DNA of 40,404 bases. It comes from Xanthomonas sp. Lineage in GTDB: Bacteria; Pseudomonadota; Gammaproteobacteria; Xanthomonadales; SZUA-5. The DNA is taken from contig JAIMJQ010000016.1 in the NCBI GenBank assembly GCA_020693165.1, positions 1 to 40,404 of the forward strand, written 5' to 3'. The translations under genes and the position numbers were made by a program. Each line of letters starts with the position of its first letter. The stretch's first letter is position 1. Shown here one piece after another: positions 30,183 through 39,498 of this stretch. The notes under the pieces are model-generated. The model was not told the DNA's origin and searched no databases. It saw only the letters and a list, made by a program, of their open reading frames with translations.

Positions 30183-30667
30183 GCCTCGACATCAAACCCG
30201 TCCGCGACGCAATTGTCGCCCTGCTGAAAACCGTTACCGGCGTGGGCGTGGTTAATGCCTTTGAGCCGTTGGCGACCAATCTCGACGCGCTCAAGCGCTA
30301 TTACCTCGCGCCTGGCGCCAAGACCTTGCGCGGCTGGTATGTGCGCCGGCATGCGACGCAGGAAGTGGGCGAGGTCTACGAGCGCGGCGTGGAGTACTCG
30401 ACCTGGCGCATTCAGGGCTACATCGCAGTTTCCGGCGATGGCGCGTCCGAGGCGGCAGCGCAAGACCTGGTCGAGACCATGCGCCAGGCGTTCCGCGCCG
30501 ACTACAACCTGGGCGGCGTCGTCGAATCGACGTCTGCACCGAGCCAGCGCGGCGAGATCCACCTGCAGCTGCGCGAATTCATCACCGTGATGTTCTGCGA
30601 CGTGCTCTGCCATTCGATCCGGCTTGAGCTGAGCACCGAGCGTTTCCTGCCTGTTGAGGAGCCCTGA
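30179..30667 (+). CDS. Tail terminator-like protein
   Basis: This 162-residue protein follows the gp10-like gene in the place of the tail terminator (lambda gpU or HK97-type). It starts with a helix (IKPVRDAIVALLKTVTG), then a beta-rich centre with WRIQGYIAVSGDGASEAAAQDL and helix VETMRQAFRADYNLGG, the layout of tail terminator folds. The start overlaps the previous gene by ATGA. The assignment is from fold pattern and gene order. Confidence 0.7.
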   Translation: MSLDIKPVRDAIVALLKTVTGVGVVNAFEPLATNLDALKRYYLAPGAKTLRGWYVRRHATQEVGEVYERGVEYSTWRIQGYIAVSGDGASEAAAQDLVETMRQAFRADYNLGGVVESTSAPSQRGEIHLQLREFITVMFCDVLCHSIRLELSTERFLPVEEP

Positions 30668-30668
30668 T

Positions 30669-30872
30669 ATGCGAGTCCGTACCGACGAGAAAGGCAAGGT
30701 CATTGCCACCGAGAACATCACCACGGCGCCGGAGTCCGGGCTGTATTGCGCTCGAGACGCCAACGGCGTGCCCGTATCTGAGGCAGGCCGAGTCCAGGAA
30801 GGCCGCCCGCCCGCCGAGCCGCCGCGCAGCGCGCGGGCAAAAACCCCGGCCTCGGCCGCGATCCAGGAGTAA
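30669..30872 (+). CDS. Small basic protein between tail terminator and tail tube
   Basis: This 67-residue protein starts at ATG 30669 seven bases after GAGGAG. The first half may form strands (VRTDEKGKVIATENITT); the second half is Pro/Ala/Arg-rich and probably disordered. It ends six bases before the tail tube gene. No family is recognised. Strong ribosome site and tight spacing support that it is real. Confidence 0.68.
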   Translation: MRVRTDEKGKVIATENITTAPESGLYCARDANGVPVSEAGRVQEGRPPAEPPRSARAKTPASAAIQE

Positions 30873-30878
30873 AGAGCC

Positions 30879-31829
30879 ATGTCCCTGAGCAGCAAGAAGC
30901 GACTGCTGGCCGCGAAAGTTGAAGCCAGCTATGGCGTGGCTGAGACGTTGACGGGCGCGCACTGCGTCCTCACCAAGGGCCTGGAGATTTCGCCGTTCGA
31001 GGCCGAGGCGCTCGATCGCGATCTCGATCGCCCGCAGTACGGCGCGTCGGACCGCATCCATGTTGGCATGCATGTGGCCGTCACCTTCATGGTGGAACTG
31101 CAGGGCTCCGGCACGCTCGGAACGGCGCCGGCCTACGGCGATCTGCTGCAGGGTTGTCACATGCTGGAGACGATCGTTGCCGTCACCAGCGTGGAGTACA
31201 CGCCCAAGTCTGACGACACGACCAGTCTCACGCTGCGCTTCAACCTCGACGGTGTCGATCACCTGGTGGTTGGCGCAATGGGGTCGTTCAAGATCAAGAT
31301 CGACGCGAACCAGATTCCGTACCTTGAATTCCGGTTTGTGGGCCTTTACGCCGATCCGACCGCGACGGCCGCGCTGTCGCCGACGGGCTGGACCGCCTTC
31401 ATCAAGCCGGAGCCGATCAGCTTCGCCGGCACCACGGCGTTCCAGTTCTACGGCGTCACCACCGGCTGGCAACTGCGCAATTTCGAACTCGACCAGGGCA
31501 ACCAGGTGGAGTACTTCGAGGGTCCCGGCGAGCAGCTGGTGGACATCACCGATCGCGACAGCAAGGGCAGCCTGAGCACCCTGCTGCGTGCAGTCGGTAC
31601 GTTCAACCCGTTCACTCAGGCGCGCACCAACACGACCGGCGCACTACTGGTCACGCACGGCACGACGGCGGCCAATCGGTGGCATCTGTCGGCGCCGTCG
31701 GTGCAGATCCTCACGCCGAAGTACGGCGACGACCGCAACCGCGCGCTGATGCAGGTTGATCTGGCGTTTGTGCCGACCGCCACCGGTGACGACGAGTTCA
31801 AGCTGAGGTTCGCCTCTGCCGCCGCTTGA
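30879..31829 (+). CDS. Major tail tube protein
   Basis: This 316-residue beta-rich protein opens with LSSKKRLLAAKVEASYGVAE, a start shared by many phage tail tube proteins, in which an N-terminal helix precedes the tube sandwich. Repeated Gly/Thr-rich strands (SGTLGTAPAYGDLLQGCHM, SLTLRFNLDGVDHLVVG) fit a tube fold. It lies immediately before the chaperone pair and tape measure. No contractile sheath gene is adjacent, so the virion has a siphovirus-type tail. It is longer than lambda V and is close in size to B3/D3112-type tube proteins, from memory. Confidence 0.83.
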   Translation: MSLSSKKRLLAAKVEASYGVAETLTGAHCVLTKGLEISPFEAEALDRDLDRPQYGASDRIHVGMHVAVTFMVELQGSGTLGTAPAYGDLLQGCHMLETIVAVTSVEYTPKSDDTTSLTLRFNLDGVDHLVVGAMGSFKIKIDANQIPYLEFRFVGLYADPTATAALSPTGWTAFIKPEPISFAGTTAFQFYGVTTGWQLRNFELDQGNQVEYFEGPGEQLVDITDRDSKGSLSTLLRAVGTFNPFTQARTNTTGALLVTHGTTAANRWHLSAPSVQILTPKYGDDRNRALMQVDLAFVPTATGDDEFKLRFASAAA

Positions 31830-31861
31830 TGGCGCGCCTTGAGTAGCTGAGTAGTACAAGG

Positions 31862-31882
31862 TCGCCGTCGTCATGACGGCGA
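31862..31882 (+). terminator. 8-bp hairpin between tail tube and chaperone genes
   Basis: TCGCCGTC (31862-31869) pairs with GACGGCGA (31875-31882) around a 5-nt loop, followed by the weakly T-rich TCTCATTT. It lies in the 82-nt gap after the tail tube stop codon. It may be a weak terminator that lowers expression of downstream tail genes relative to the tube protein. Confidence 0.5.
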
Positions 31883-31911
31883 TCTCATTTCAACCACAGA
31901 GAGCCCCGACC

Positions 31912-32337
31912 ATGAGCAAGAAGACCACCCAGAACACACCCTTTGTCTTTGACACCGACGCCACCTTCCAGTGGCCGGTAGTGATTCCTGTGCCGAGCAG
32001 CTCGAACCCGGGCCAGAAGATCACCACCCGGTTCATCGCTGAGTTCCGCCACGTCTCCCAGGAGCGTCGTCTGGAATTGCTGGGCGAACACCGGGAGGAG
32101 ATGAAGCGCTACCAGGACGCGCCGGCCGACGAGCAGATCGAGGGGCTGTTCAACCTCTCTCAGCGGGTGCTCGATGAAGTGTTGGTCGGGTTCTCGGGAA
32201 TCGTCGACCGCGACCGGAACCCGGTGGCGTTCACGCCGGAGTCGAAACAAGGCGTGATCACTCATCAGATGGTGTGGCCGAGGGTCTTCAAGGCCTACAA
32301 CGAAGCGATCGGCACGCAGGACAGCCGGGGAAACTGA
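31912..32337 (+). CDS. Tail assembly chaperone (G-like, zero frame)
   Basis: This 141-residue protein is acidic and lies between the tail tube and tape measure genes, where lambda gpG sits. Its first half holds strands (ATFQWPVVIPVP, KITTRFIAEF), then the helix VSQERRLELLGEHREEMKRY. ATG 31912 has GAGAG eight bases upstream. It ends in RGN-stop over a GGGAAAC slippery site that would let some ribosomes shift by -1 into the overlapping second frame. It should wrap the tape measure during tail assembly. Confidence 0.82.
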   Translation: MSKKTTQNTPFVFDTDATFQWPVVIPVPSSSNPGQKITTRFIAEFRHVSQERRLELLGEHREEMKRYQDAPADEQIEGLFNLSQRVLDEVLVGFSGIVDRDRNPVAFTPESKQGVITHQMVWPRVFKAYNEAIGTQDSRGN

Positions 32338-32771
32338 TCGAGCTGGCCTGCATCTGGGCGACAGAGGAGGCACCGCCAAATGTCGATGACCAGTTGCAGG
32401 AGATGGAGCGGCTGGGCGCATCGCGTAAGGACATTGACGCGGTGTACCTGGCGTTCCTGGAACAGCTGGACCGGGACTGGCAGCAAGCGGTGTATCGAAA
32501 CGGGGCCTGGCGCACGCCGGCCGGCGAGTTGCTCTCGATCGAAGTACTCCCAGAGAACCGTGGTGCGTGGGCCGTGTTCCAGGCGTGCGCCAGCCAGTGG
32601 GAGTCTCCAGGCGCGATGGGAGGGCGGTGGACGCTGCCCTTCGGCGCTGTCGAGTCGGCCATGCGAATGATGGACGTGCCTCGGGCTGTGCGGCCTGAGA
32701 CGTTCGCTGCAGTGCGAGTGCTAGTCGAGCACGCAAGAAGCAAGCTCATCGAAAGGCAGCCGAAGAAATGA
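32274..32771 (+). CDS. Tail assembly chaperone frameshift extension (T-like)
   Basis: This frame lies -1 relative to the gene before it and is open from before the slippery site to TGA 32769. Ribosomes slipping at 32328-32334 would join it to the previous protein, continuing as CTG-ATC-GAG (LIELACIW) for about 145 residues and giving a fusion of about 286 residues. A GTG at 32274 gives an independent 165-residue reading, but it has no clear ribosome site and its first 18 residues look like shadow sequence. The extension is helical and acidic (VDDQLQEMERLGASRKDI) and equivalent to lambda T. It overlaps the tape measure gene by ATGA. Confidence 0.78.
   Translation: MAEGLQGLQRSDRHAGQPGKLIELACIWATEEAPPNVDDQLQEMERLGASRKDIDAVYLAFLEQLDRDWQQAVYRNGAWRTPAGELLSIEVLPENRGAWAVFQACASQWESPGAMGGRWTLPFGAVESAMRMMDVPRAVRPETFAAVRVLVEHARSKLIERQPKK
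32328..32334 (+). other. -1 programmed frameshift site GGGAAAC
   Basis: The zero-frame codons are CGG-GGA-AAC-TGA, so the heptamer G-GGA-AAC has the canonical X-XXY-YYZ form, directly before the stop codon. A -1 slip yields GGG-AAA and then CTG-ATC in the second frame. Lambda uses GGGAAAG for its G/GT chaperones. The location between the two chaperone frames and the -1 relationship of those frames both match the known mechanism. Confidence 0.8.
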
Positions 32772-35700
32772 ACGAGTACCGCCTGGCCATCGTGATCGAC
32801 GCCAACGGACGCCCGGCGATCGAGGCGATCAACAAGGTGACCGGCGCCAGCCGGTCCCTGGAAGGTGCACAGCGCGGCGCGGCAGGCGGAGCAGATCGGC
32901 TGGCTCAGAGCAGCAAGCGGACCGAGGGCGAGCTGCAGTCTCTGGGCAGTACCGCACGCCGGGTGCAAGGCTTTCTGGCTGCTGTGTTCGGTGCAGCGGT
33001 GGTGCGCGAGATCATCAACACGACGACGCGCATCGACGGCATGAAGCGCACGCTGGAAGGCGTGCTCGGCAGTGGCCAGGCGGCCGCTGCGGGAATCGCG
33101 TTCATCAGGAGCGAAGCGGATCGGCTGGGCGTGGCGTTCCAGCCGGCGCTGGATGGGTACACCAAGCTGGCGGCCGCGGCGCGCGGAACGAGTTTGGCGC
33201 CTCAGATCAACGAGCTGACAGGCGCTGTACTCCAGGCGGGTAGCGCGTTCAATTTGAGCGGCGAGCAGATCGGCGGCGCGATCACGGCTATCGAGCAGAT
33301 GATCTCAAAGGGCACGGTCAGCGCTGAGGAACTGCGCGGCCAGCTCGGCGAGCGCATCCCGGGTGCCTTCGGCATCGCTGCCCAGGCGATGGGTGTGACA
33401 ACCGCCGAGCTGAGCAAGATGCTGGAAAAGGGACAGGTGGTCGCGACCGACTTCCTGCCGAAGTTTGCGGCCGAGCTGCAGCGATCGACGGCTGCCGCTT
33501 CTGCTCTGAACTCCGAAAGCCCCGCGGCTGAGCTGAACCGCATCCGGAACGAGTTGGAAGGCATCGCCACAGATATCGGCGGCGGCATCTTCGAGGGGCT
33601 GGGTGATGGGCTGTCGGAGTTCAAGGATGCACTCGCCGGCATCAATGCCAAGGACCTCGGGCGCGATATCGGGGAGGCGATTGGAACGATCGTCAGGAAC
33701 CTCGATATCGGTGTCGCGGCCTTGGCGGTGTTCGCAGGGGCCAAAGGCGTTGGCGCCGCGGTGGTCGCGCTGCAGGGGCTGGGGTTGATGGCGCGGACCG
33801 TGCCCCCAGCTATCGCGTCGGCCGGTGCGGCTTTTGTGGCGTTGAATGTTCCGGTTGTTGGCAGCACTGCGGCAATCACCGGCTGGCGTGTCGCTGCTTT
33901 GGCCGCAACTGCGGCTGGCCGGGGCCTCTTCCTGCTTATCCGTGGCTGGCCTGGTGTGCTTGCGGCCGCTGCTGCTGGTGCTTACATGTTGGTTACGTCA
34001 CAGACGGAGGGCGAGAAGTCCGCTGATGCTCTGCGGCTGGCCACCGATGCTTTGGCCAGATCGACAAATGCAAACCGACAAGCGACGCTGGATGATGTCC
34101 TGGAGACCCGGCGCAAGGCGCTTGAAGACCTCAATGCCGCGAAAGCTACCCTCGCACGCGTACAGGCTAACGCGGCGCTACGTGCTTCAATGCCAAACGA
34201 GGTTGGTCCAGGTGAGAGCGCTGCCCGTGCTGGCATCGCGATTGGAGACGCAGTTTCAATTTCACGAGCCGAGCGGGCTATCGCAGCACTGGACAGGCAG
34301 ATTGGCAAGACCAACGTCACTTTGGGACAAATGACCGGCAACAGGGTCGCTCTGGACAATTTCTTTGGTGCGTTTGACAAGGCAGTCGGCGCGACGGCCA
34401 TCGTTACCACACTTGGGAGGGCGCTTGGATTGTTGGCTGAGGCCGCGCCTCCGGCTCCTCCGCCTCCGCCAGACGGATGGGAGAATCTCAAGAAGGCAGC
34501 TGACAGCTACATCGACTCTTTGCGCGACCAGACAGCGACCTTGGGCCTTTCGCGCGCTGAGCAGGTGCGCTGGGAGGCTGCACAGCGTGCTTCAAAGGCT
34601 GCAACGCAGAACCAGTCCGCGGAGATTCTGAGGCTCGGCGAGGCGCTGGCCCGGAAGATCGAAGAAACCGAGGCTGCTACCGAGGCGGATCGCAAGCAGA
34701 AGGAAGAAGCCGACAAGGTGGCCGCTGCCAACGAGCGGCTTGAAGCAGCCTATGCAGCGCTGGTCGACCCTCTTCGTAACCTGGCTGAAGCACAACGCAA
34801 CTTCACCCAGTTGCAGGCCGAGTTGTTCCGTGAGCTGGGTGGTCCGCGCGCTCAGATCATGGCGCAATACAAGGACGACCTGCGGGTAATCCAGGAGTAT
34901 TTGGCGGCCTCATTGGCGCAGCCGGTCACTCCCGATGAAGCGGCAGCTGTTGAGGCGCGGGTGCGCCGCGCCCGCGAGGAAGCCGAGCGCGCCCGTGACG
35001 AGGAACTCCGGCAACTGGCGCGGAATGCAGGCACGGACTTCGAAGACGTGTTCCGCCGGGCACTGGAAGATGGAATCAACGGCGCCAGCCTGCAGTCGTT
35101 CTGGCAGACGATCACCGACGGCTTCCGCCGTGCGATTGAGGAAGGTGGCGCGCAAGGAGCGCTGAACTTCGTTGCCGGAGCCACCGACATGCTGAGTCAG
35201 GCAGTCGGTACTTTCCAGCAGGCAGGCGGCGGCGCGCGCGGCGTCTCTGCCGCAGTCGCGGCCATGAACATCCCCTACGTGTCACAGATTGCCCAAGTCT
35301 TGAATTCGATCGACTCCCTGTTCGGCGGCCGACTGTTCGGGACCGATTGGGAGGTGCGCGGCGCCTCCCGAGACTTCAGCATCGGCAGCGGAGGAGAGAC
35401 GTCAGGCACTTACAGCGAGCGCCAAGCGCGGCAACGCAGCCTGTTCCGCGGCACGGCACGTCGAACTCGCACTTCATCACTGGAAGGCGACGAGCTGAAC
35501 GCAATCAACGAACTGATGCAGGGCGCGCGGCAAGCCTTGGCATCCGCTGCGCGCGCTGTCGGTGCTGAAGTTCCGGAGCTCCTGGCGTTTGGTTTCCGCC
35601 AGGAGTTCGATAGCAAGGGCAACCTCATTCGCGAGACGGCAACGATCGCGGGACAACAGTTTTCGGAGTCTCTTGAGGAAGCGGCGCAGCGCTACATTGG

Positions 35701-37627
35701 CGCCAACATTCTGGGCCTACTTGGCGCAATCGATCCCGCGCTTGCGGCGCTGGCGGACCGCTTCGATGCGACGGGTAGCGAAGTGCTCGACTTTGCTCAG
35801 GCGATGCTTGCAGCGCAGGCCGATATCGAGCGTGGCGCCGGTCTGATCGTCGGCGCAACGGTCAGCCAGATCGGCGAGGCGCTCGAATTGCTGCGGGTGC
35901 CTGGCGAATCCCTGATCGAAGCTTACGCGCGCGTCTCGGCATCCACTGATTTGTATCTGAACGCACTCGGCCTGATGGATGGCGCCATGCAGGCGTCTAC
36001 TTCCGAGGTGGTTGCCTTCGCTGCCGGGGCTGTCGAGGCGATGGGAGGACTCGATGCAGCGGCGCAGCAGCTCAATGTGATTCTGGGCGAGTTCTTCACG
36101 GATGCGGAGCGAGCAGCTTTCCGTCTGCAAGAGGCTCAGGCTCGCGCCACTCAGGCGCAGGCGGATCTCGGCGTGACGGGTGTTACGGCCGACAACTACC
36201 GCAGCCGGTTTGAGGCTGCCCGGCAGGGTGGATTGACGCCTGAGCAGTTCGCGCAGTGGGTGCGCCTGGGTGTTGCAATTGCTGAGGCATCAGCCGCATC
36301 GCGAGATCTGACGGCTGCCAACGAGGCGCTGGCAGAGTCGACGGGTGTTGTAGCGGTTGAGGTTGCTGATACCAGCGCGGCGATGGCTGAAGCATCAGAG
36401 CGCATGAAGGAGGCGCGGCGTGCTCTGGTTGAGTTCGACGCCAACCTGGGCGCGGAGCTTACCCAGTTCGGTCGTGATGGAATGAACGAGTTTGTCGCCG
36501 GCGTGCAGGAAGTCGAGTCTTGGATCCGGCAGTCGACGGAGGAGGCGCAACGCCTGGCGCGGGCCGCTGGATTCGCTGCTGCCAGCGAGGAAACGCTGAC
36601 TCAGATTCGGCTTTTGGGTGCTGCACGCATCGGCCAGGCGATAGCTGCACTGGACGCGCAGACGGTTCAGTTGATCGAGTCGATGTACCGTGCAGTGGAC
36701 GCGACTGCCGAGGTCGACCTCAGCCGGTCAAACAGCCCACTTGCGTTCGCGCAACAGTTGGCCAGTGGCTTCCGCGAGATTGCTGATGAGATTGACCCTC
36801 AGCGATACGCGCAGGCGCTGCAGATCGCCCAGAATTTGTTCAACCTCGGCTGGGCGACTGGAGACGATCCACTTAACATCGCTGAGCGGATGGGTTTGCC
36901 GTTTGATCGGTTCGTGTCGGACCTTGGCGTCGACCTGCTTGCGCTCGGTGAGGTGGCGAACTTCGACGGGCTCGCTCAGGCGGCGCGCGCGTTGGGCGTC
37001 GAGCTTCCGGAGTTGGCTGCCCGTCTTGGTGTGTCGCTGGGGCAGCTGTCGGACGCGGGAAGCCTACTCAACAACGGCTTTGAGCGGCTGCTTGGTGGTC
37101 TCACTGAGGCGCAGCGGGGGCCGATCGAAGCCTTGTTGCGTCAGCTTGAAACCGCGCCAGTTGGTGATCGCGCGTCGATCACTGAAGCGCTGGCGCAACT
37201 GATCAACGCACTGCCAGCGGAGCTGAGGGCGCAATTCGCGCCTTACATTGACCAGGTCGATCTCACGCCGCCGGAAGTTGAGCAGATAACTGCCACTGAT
37301 CGCGTTACTGCTGCGGTCAACGCTGGCAATACGCTCCTGGGACATATCCTCGGCGCGCTCGTCCGCAACGCGCCACCTCCTGGCCCTGGAAGCGACAAAA
37401 ACCCACAACTCCTCGGCGAGAAGCTTGGTCCGGGGGACATTGTTGATCTGCGCCCGATTGCCATGTCGATCGAAACGGCCAGCAATCGACAGGTGGCAGA
37501 GCTGCAGTCGATCGCTAGAAATGTCAGGGCGGTGGAGAGCGCGGTGATGATTTCGAATCAACTGCTCAATGAGATGGCGAACGAGGTGCGGCGCGAAGCC
37601 GAGCGCACGTCTACGGTGGGTGCATGA
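32768..37627 (+). CDS. Tape measure protein
   Basis: This 1619-residue protein sets tail length and is extended through the tail lumen. Residues about 75-265 (RIDGMKRTLEGVLGSGQAAA, LGVAFQPALDGYTKLAAAAR, GTVSAEELRGQLGERIPGAFG) match the N-terminal tape measure domain found in many long-tailed phages. A hydrophobic block near 315-420 (ALAVFAGAKGVGAAVVALQG) could enter the host membrane. The rest is mostly long coiled coil with Ala/Gln/Glu-rich repeats. At about 0.15 nm per residue a tail near 240 nm would follow, a long siphovirus tail; this scale is from family knowledge. It overlaps the genes on both sides by ATGA. Confidence 0.93.
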   Translation: MNEYRLAIVIDANGRPAIEAINKVTGASRSLEGAQRGAAGGADRLAQSSKRTEGELQSLGSTARRVQGFLAAVFGAAVVREIINTTTRIDGMKRTLEGVLGSGQAAAAGIAFIRSEADRLGVAFQPALDGYTKLAAAARGTSLAPQINELTGAVLQAGSAFNLSGEQIGGAITAIEQMISKGTVSAEELRGQLGERIPGAFGIAAQAMGVTTAELSKMLEKGQVVATDFLPKFAAELQRSTAAASALNSESPAAELNRIRNELEGIATDIGGGIFEGLGDGLSEFKDALAGINAKDLGRDIGEAIGTIVRNLDIGVAALAVFAGAKGVGAAVVALQGLGLMARTVPPAIASAGAAFVALNVPVVGSTAAITGWRVAALAATAAGRGLFLLIRGWPGVLAAAAAGAYMLVTSQTEGEKSADALRLATDALARSTNANRQATLDDVLETRRKALEDLNAAKATLARVQANAALRASMPNEVGPGESAARAGIAIGDAVSISRAERAIAALDRQIGKTNVTLGQMTGNRVALDNFFGAFDKAVGATAIVTTLGRALGLLAEAAPPAPPPPPDGWENLKKAADSYIDSLRDQTATLGLSRAEQVRWEAAQRASKAATQNQSAEILRLGEALARKIEETEAATEADRKQKEEADKVAAANERLEAAYAALVDPLRNLAEAQRNFTQLQAELFRELGGPRAQIMAQYKDDLRVIQEYLAASLAQPVTPDEAAAVEARVRRAREEAERARDEELRQLARNAGTDFEDVFRRALEDGINGASLQSFWQTITDGFRRAIEEGGAQGALNFVAGATDMLSQAVGTFQQAGGGARGVSAAVAAMNIPYVSQIAQVLNSIDSLFGGRLFGTDWEVRGASRDFSIGSGGETSGTYSERQARQRSLFRGTARRTRTSSLEGDELNAINELMQGARQALASAARAVGAEVPELLAFGFRQEFDSKGNLIRETATIAGQQFSESLEEAAQRYIGANILGLLGAIDPALAALADRFDATGSEVLDFAQAMLAAQADIERGAGLIVGATVSQIGEALELLRVPGESLIEAYARVSASTDLYLNALGLMDGAMQASTSEVVAFAAGAVEAMGGLDAAAQQLNVILGEFFTDAERAAFRLQEAQARATQAQADLGVTGVTADNYRSRFEAARQGGLTPEQFAQWVRLGVAIAEASAASRDLTAANEALAESTGVVAVEVADTSAAMAEASERMKEARRALVEFDANLGAELTQFGRDGMNEFVAGVQEVESWIRQSTEEAQRLARAAGFAAASEETLTQIRLLGAARIGQAIAALDAQTVQLIESMYRAVDATAEVDLSRSNSPLAFAQQLASGFREIADEIDPQRYAQALQIAQNLFNLGWATGDDPLNIAERMGLPFDRFVSDLGVDLLALGEVANFDGLAQAARALGVELPELAARLGVSLGQLSDAGSLLNNGFERLLGGLTEAQRGPIEALLRQLETAPVGDRASITEALAQLINALPAELRAQFAPYIDQVDLTPPEVEQITATDRVTAAVNAGNTLLGHILGALVRNAPPPGPGSDKNPQLLGEKLGPGDIVDLRPIAMSIETASNRQVAELQSIARNVRAVESAVMISNQLLNEMANEVRREAERTSTVGA

Positions 37628-39495
37628 AGATCCTTGCTGCAGAGATCTCGTTTGGCGACGGCGTTGAGTACATCGCGACCGCCGCCTTTGCTACATCCAG
37701 CACTGACACACCAGCAAATCAGCTTTTTGTTGCTCGAATGAGCGACAGCGTCTTTGAACGCAGCGTATCTTTTGCGATCTGGAGGGGTGACCGATCCGTT
37801 GTTCCTCCGGTGCAGGAGCTGGTTCTCCTCAACGGAGACGGGGCTCTCGATGCCTGGCTGGAACGCGAGATCAAGGATCGTCAGGTCATCCTGCGGTCAG
37901 GCTACATCGACCAACCGTACAGCACTTGGTCAGTGCGCGCTCGTTTAACCGGCGACCGTGTTTCTCAGGCAGGTCGGTCCAAGATTTCGATCAAGTTCCG
38001 CAGCAAGCTGCAGCTGCTGCAGAAGCAGTCGACTGCGACGTGGGGGGCGTCGACGCCGAACAGCGAGATTCGAGGCAGCCGTCAGCCGGTCGCCATTGGC
38101 AAGCTTAATTACGCTGGTGGTGTGCTGCATGAGCACGTGAGCAATTTCGAGCGGATCTACTCGGTCAGCGATTGGCCTATCCACTCGATCACGTACTGGT
38201 ATAGCCGTTATTCGCTGGATGTGAACCCAGGTTACTTTTTGCAAGGCTTGCCAGAAGCGGTGCATGGGTTCCGGCGCCGGACGACAACCTCGAATCCGGG
38301 CCCGGATGATCGCGTGTGCCTGGAGATGCGCGGAGCAATCCGCTTGGGCGACGAGTTGCTTGGTTCTGTCGGTGAGTTCGTTTTCTGGACTGCTGATGTC
38401 CCGAATGGATGGACTGTCGTCGCCAGCGCTGGAACCGTTTCTCAATCGCCAACCGGGTGCGCTTTGATCTTCGGTGAGGACGTGTTCATCAAGTGGAGCG
38501 GGTTGACCTTTGGCCAACTTTACTCGATCGAGGTTCTGACCAACGCGGTCTACAGCGGCGTTTGGATGATCATCAATGGCTCGACGACGCTGCACTACCA
38601 GCCGTACGACACCATGCTTGCCGGACCTCGAGTTTGGCGCCTGACCTTTACGGCAAGCGCAGCTGACATATCGATTGGCATTCCTTACAGCGCGAAAGGC
38701 TCTGTTTCCATTGATCGAGTGCGCATCTGGCCAGCTACTCCCGTCGATCGCATTCAGAACTGGGTAGAGCACCTGTGCGTTGATCGCGGAGGCTTAGATC
38801 CGGAAGACGTCGACTCGACGTCTTTGGCCGCGCTCGAGGCTGCGAAGGGCTGGGATCTGGCCTACGCAAATGAGCAGGGATCGGAGAACGCGGAGCTGCT
38901 TTGGAAGGCTTTGGACTCGTTGAATTCGTGCTTGTTTGAGGGGGCAAACGGACAGCTGAAAGCGGCCTGGCTGCAGGATCCATCTGACATGACGTCATCC
39001 GGCACCATCACCGACGACGACTTCATGGAGAGCCTGGAGTGGGACGACGATGAAATGGATGGTTTGTCGACCTCCCTTATCTATTCGGTCAACTACGCGG
39101 AGCTGTCGGCGAACGAGATCCAGACACTTCAATCCGCAGTGACCATTCCTCAGGCCACGATCGAATCGCTTCGGCGCGCTGATCGGAAGGTCACAAGCGA
39201 TATCGCCGTGGCAAGCCACTACAGTCGATCTGCCGACAACGCACCGATGCCCACTTTGTTGATTGACGCTTCCGCTGCCGAGGCCGAAGCGGATGACCGC
39301 TGCACGCTTGCCAGCGTTCGCCGCAAGTTCGGCCGATGTGCGCTGCGCGATCGAGCTTCATTCGCAGCAATGGAGCCGGGGCAGGCGTGGACGCTGTCGA
39401 GTACTCGCTGGGGAGAGTTTCCGGTCTACATCACGATGGTCCGTGGCACGTTGCTCAGTTCAGAGCCGGTGCTCCGAATTCGGCTTTGGAGGTGA
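37624..39495 (+). CDS. Distal tail / baseplate protein with inserted beta domain
   Basis: This 623-residue protein follows the tape measure. Its N-terminal part (FERSVSFAIWRGDRSVVPPVQELVLLNGDG) is a beta-rich tail-tip pattern found in proteins encoded after the tape measure in transposable siphophages. From about 240 to 375 an apparent beta-sandwich insert (VFWTADVPNGWTVVASAGTV, IKWSGLTFGQLYSIEVLT, SVSIDRVRIWPATPVDR) resembles a carbohydrate-binding module. The C-terminal half (KGWDLAYANEQGSENAELLWK, VRRKFGRCALRDRASFAAMEPGQAWTL) returns to the tail framework. It probably forms part of the tip and contacts the host surface. I cannot name a family. Confidence 0.7.
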   Translation: MKILAAEISFGDGVEYIATAAFATSSTDTPANQLFVARMSDSVFERSVSFAIWRGDRSVVPPVQELVLLNGDGALDAWLEREIKDRQVILRSGYIDQPYSTWSVRARLTGDRVSQAGRSKISIKFRSKLQLLQKQSTATWGASTPNSEIRGSRQPVAIGKLNYAGGVLHEHVSNFERIYSVSDWPIHSITYWYSRYSLDVNPGYFLQGLPEAVHGFRRRTTTSNPGPDDRVCLEMRGAIRLGDELLGSVGEFVFWTADVPNGWTVVASAGTVSQSPTGCALIFGEDVFIKWSGLTFGQLYSIEVLTNAVYSGVWMIINGSTTLHYQPYDTMLAGPRVWRLTFTASAADISIGIPYSAKGSVSIDRVRIWPATPVDRIQNWVEHLCVDRGGLDPEDVDSTSLAALEAAKGWDLAYANEQGSENAELLWKALDSLNSCLFEGANGQLKAAWLQDPSDMTSSGTITDDDFMESLEWDDDEMDGLSTSLIYSVNYAELSANEIQTLQSAVTIPQATIESLRRADRKVTSDIAVASHYSRSADNAPMPTLLIDASAAEAEADDRCTLASVRRKFGRCALRDRASFAAMEPGQAWTLSSTRWGEFPVYITMVRGTLLSSEPVLRIRLWR

Positions 39496-39498
39496 TCA

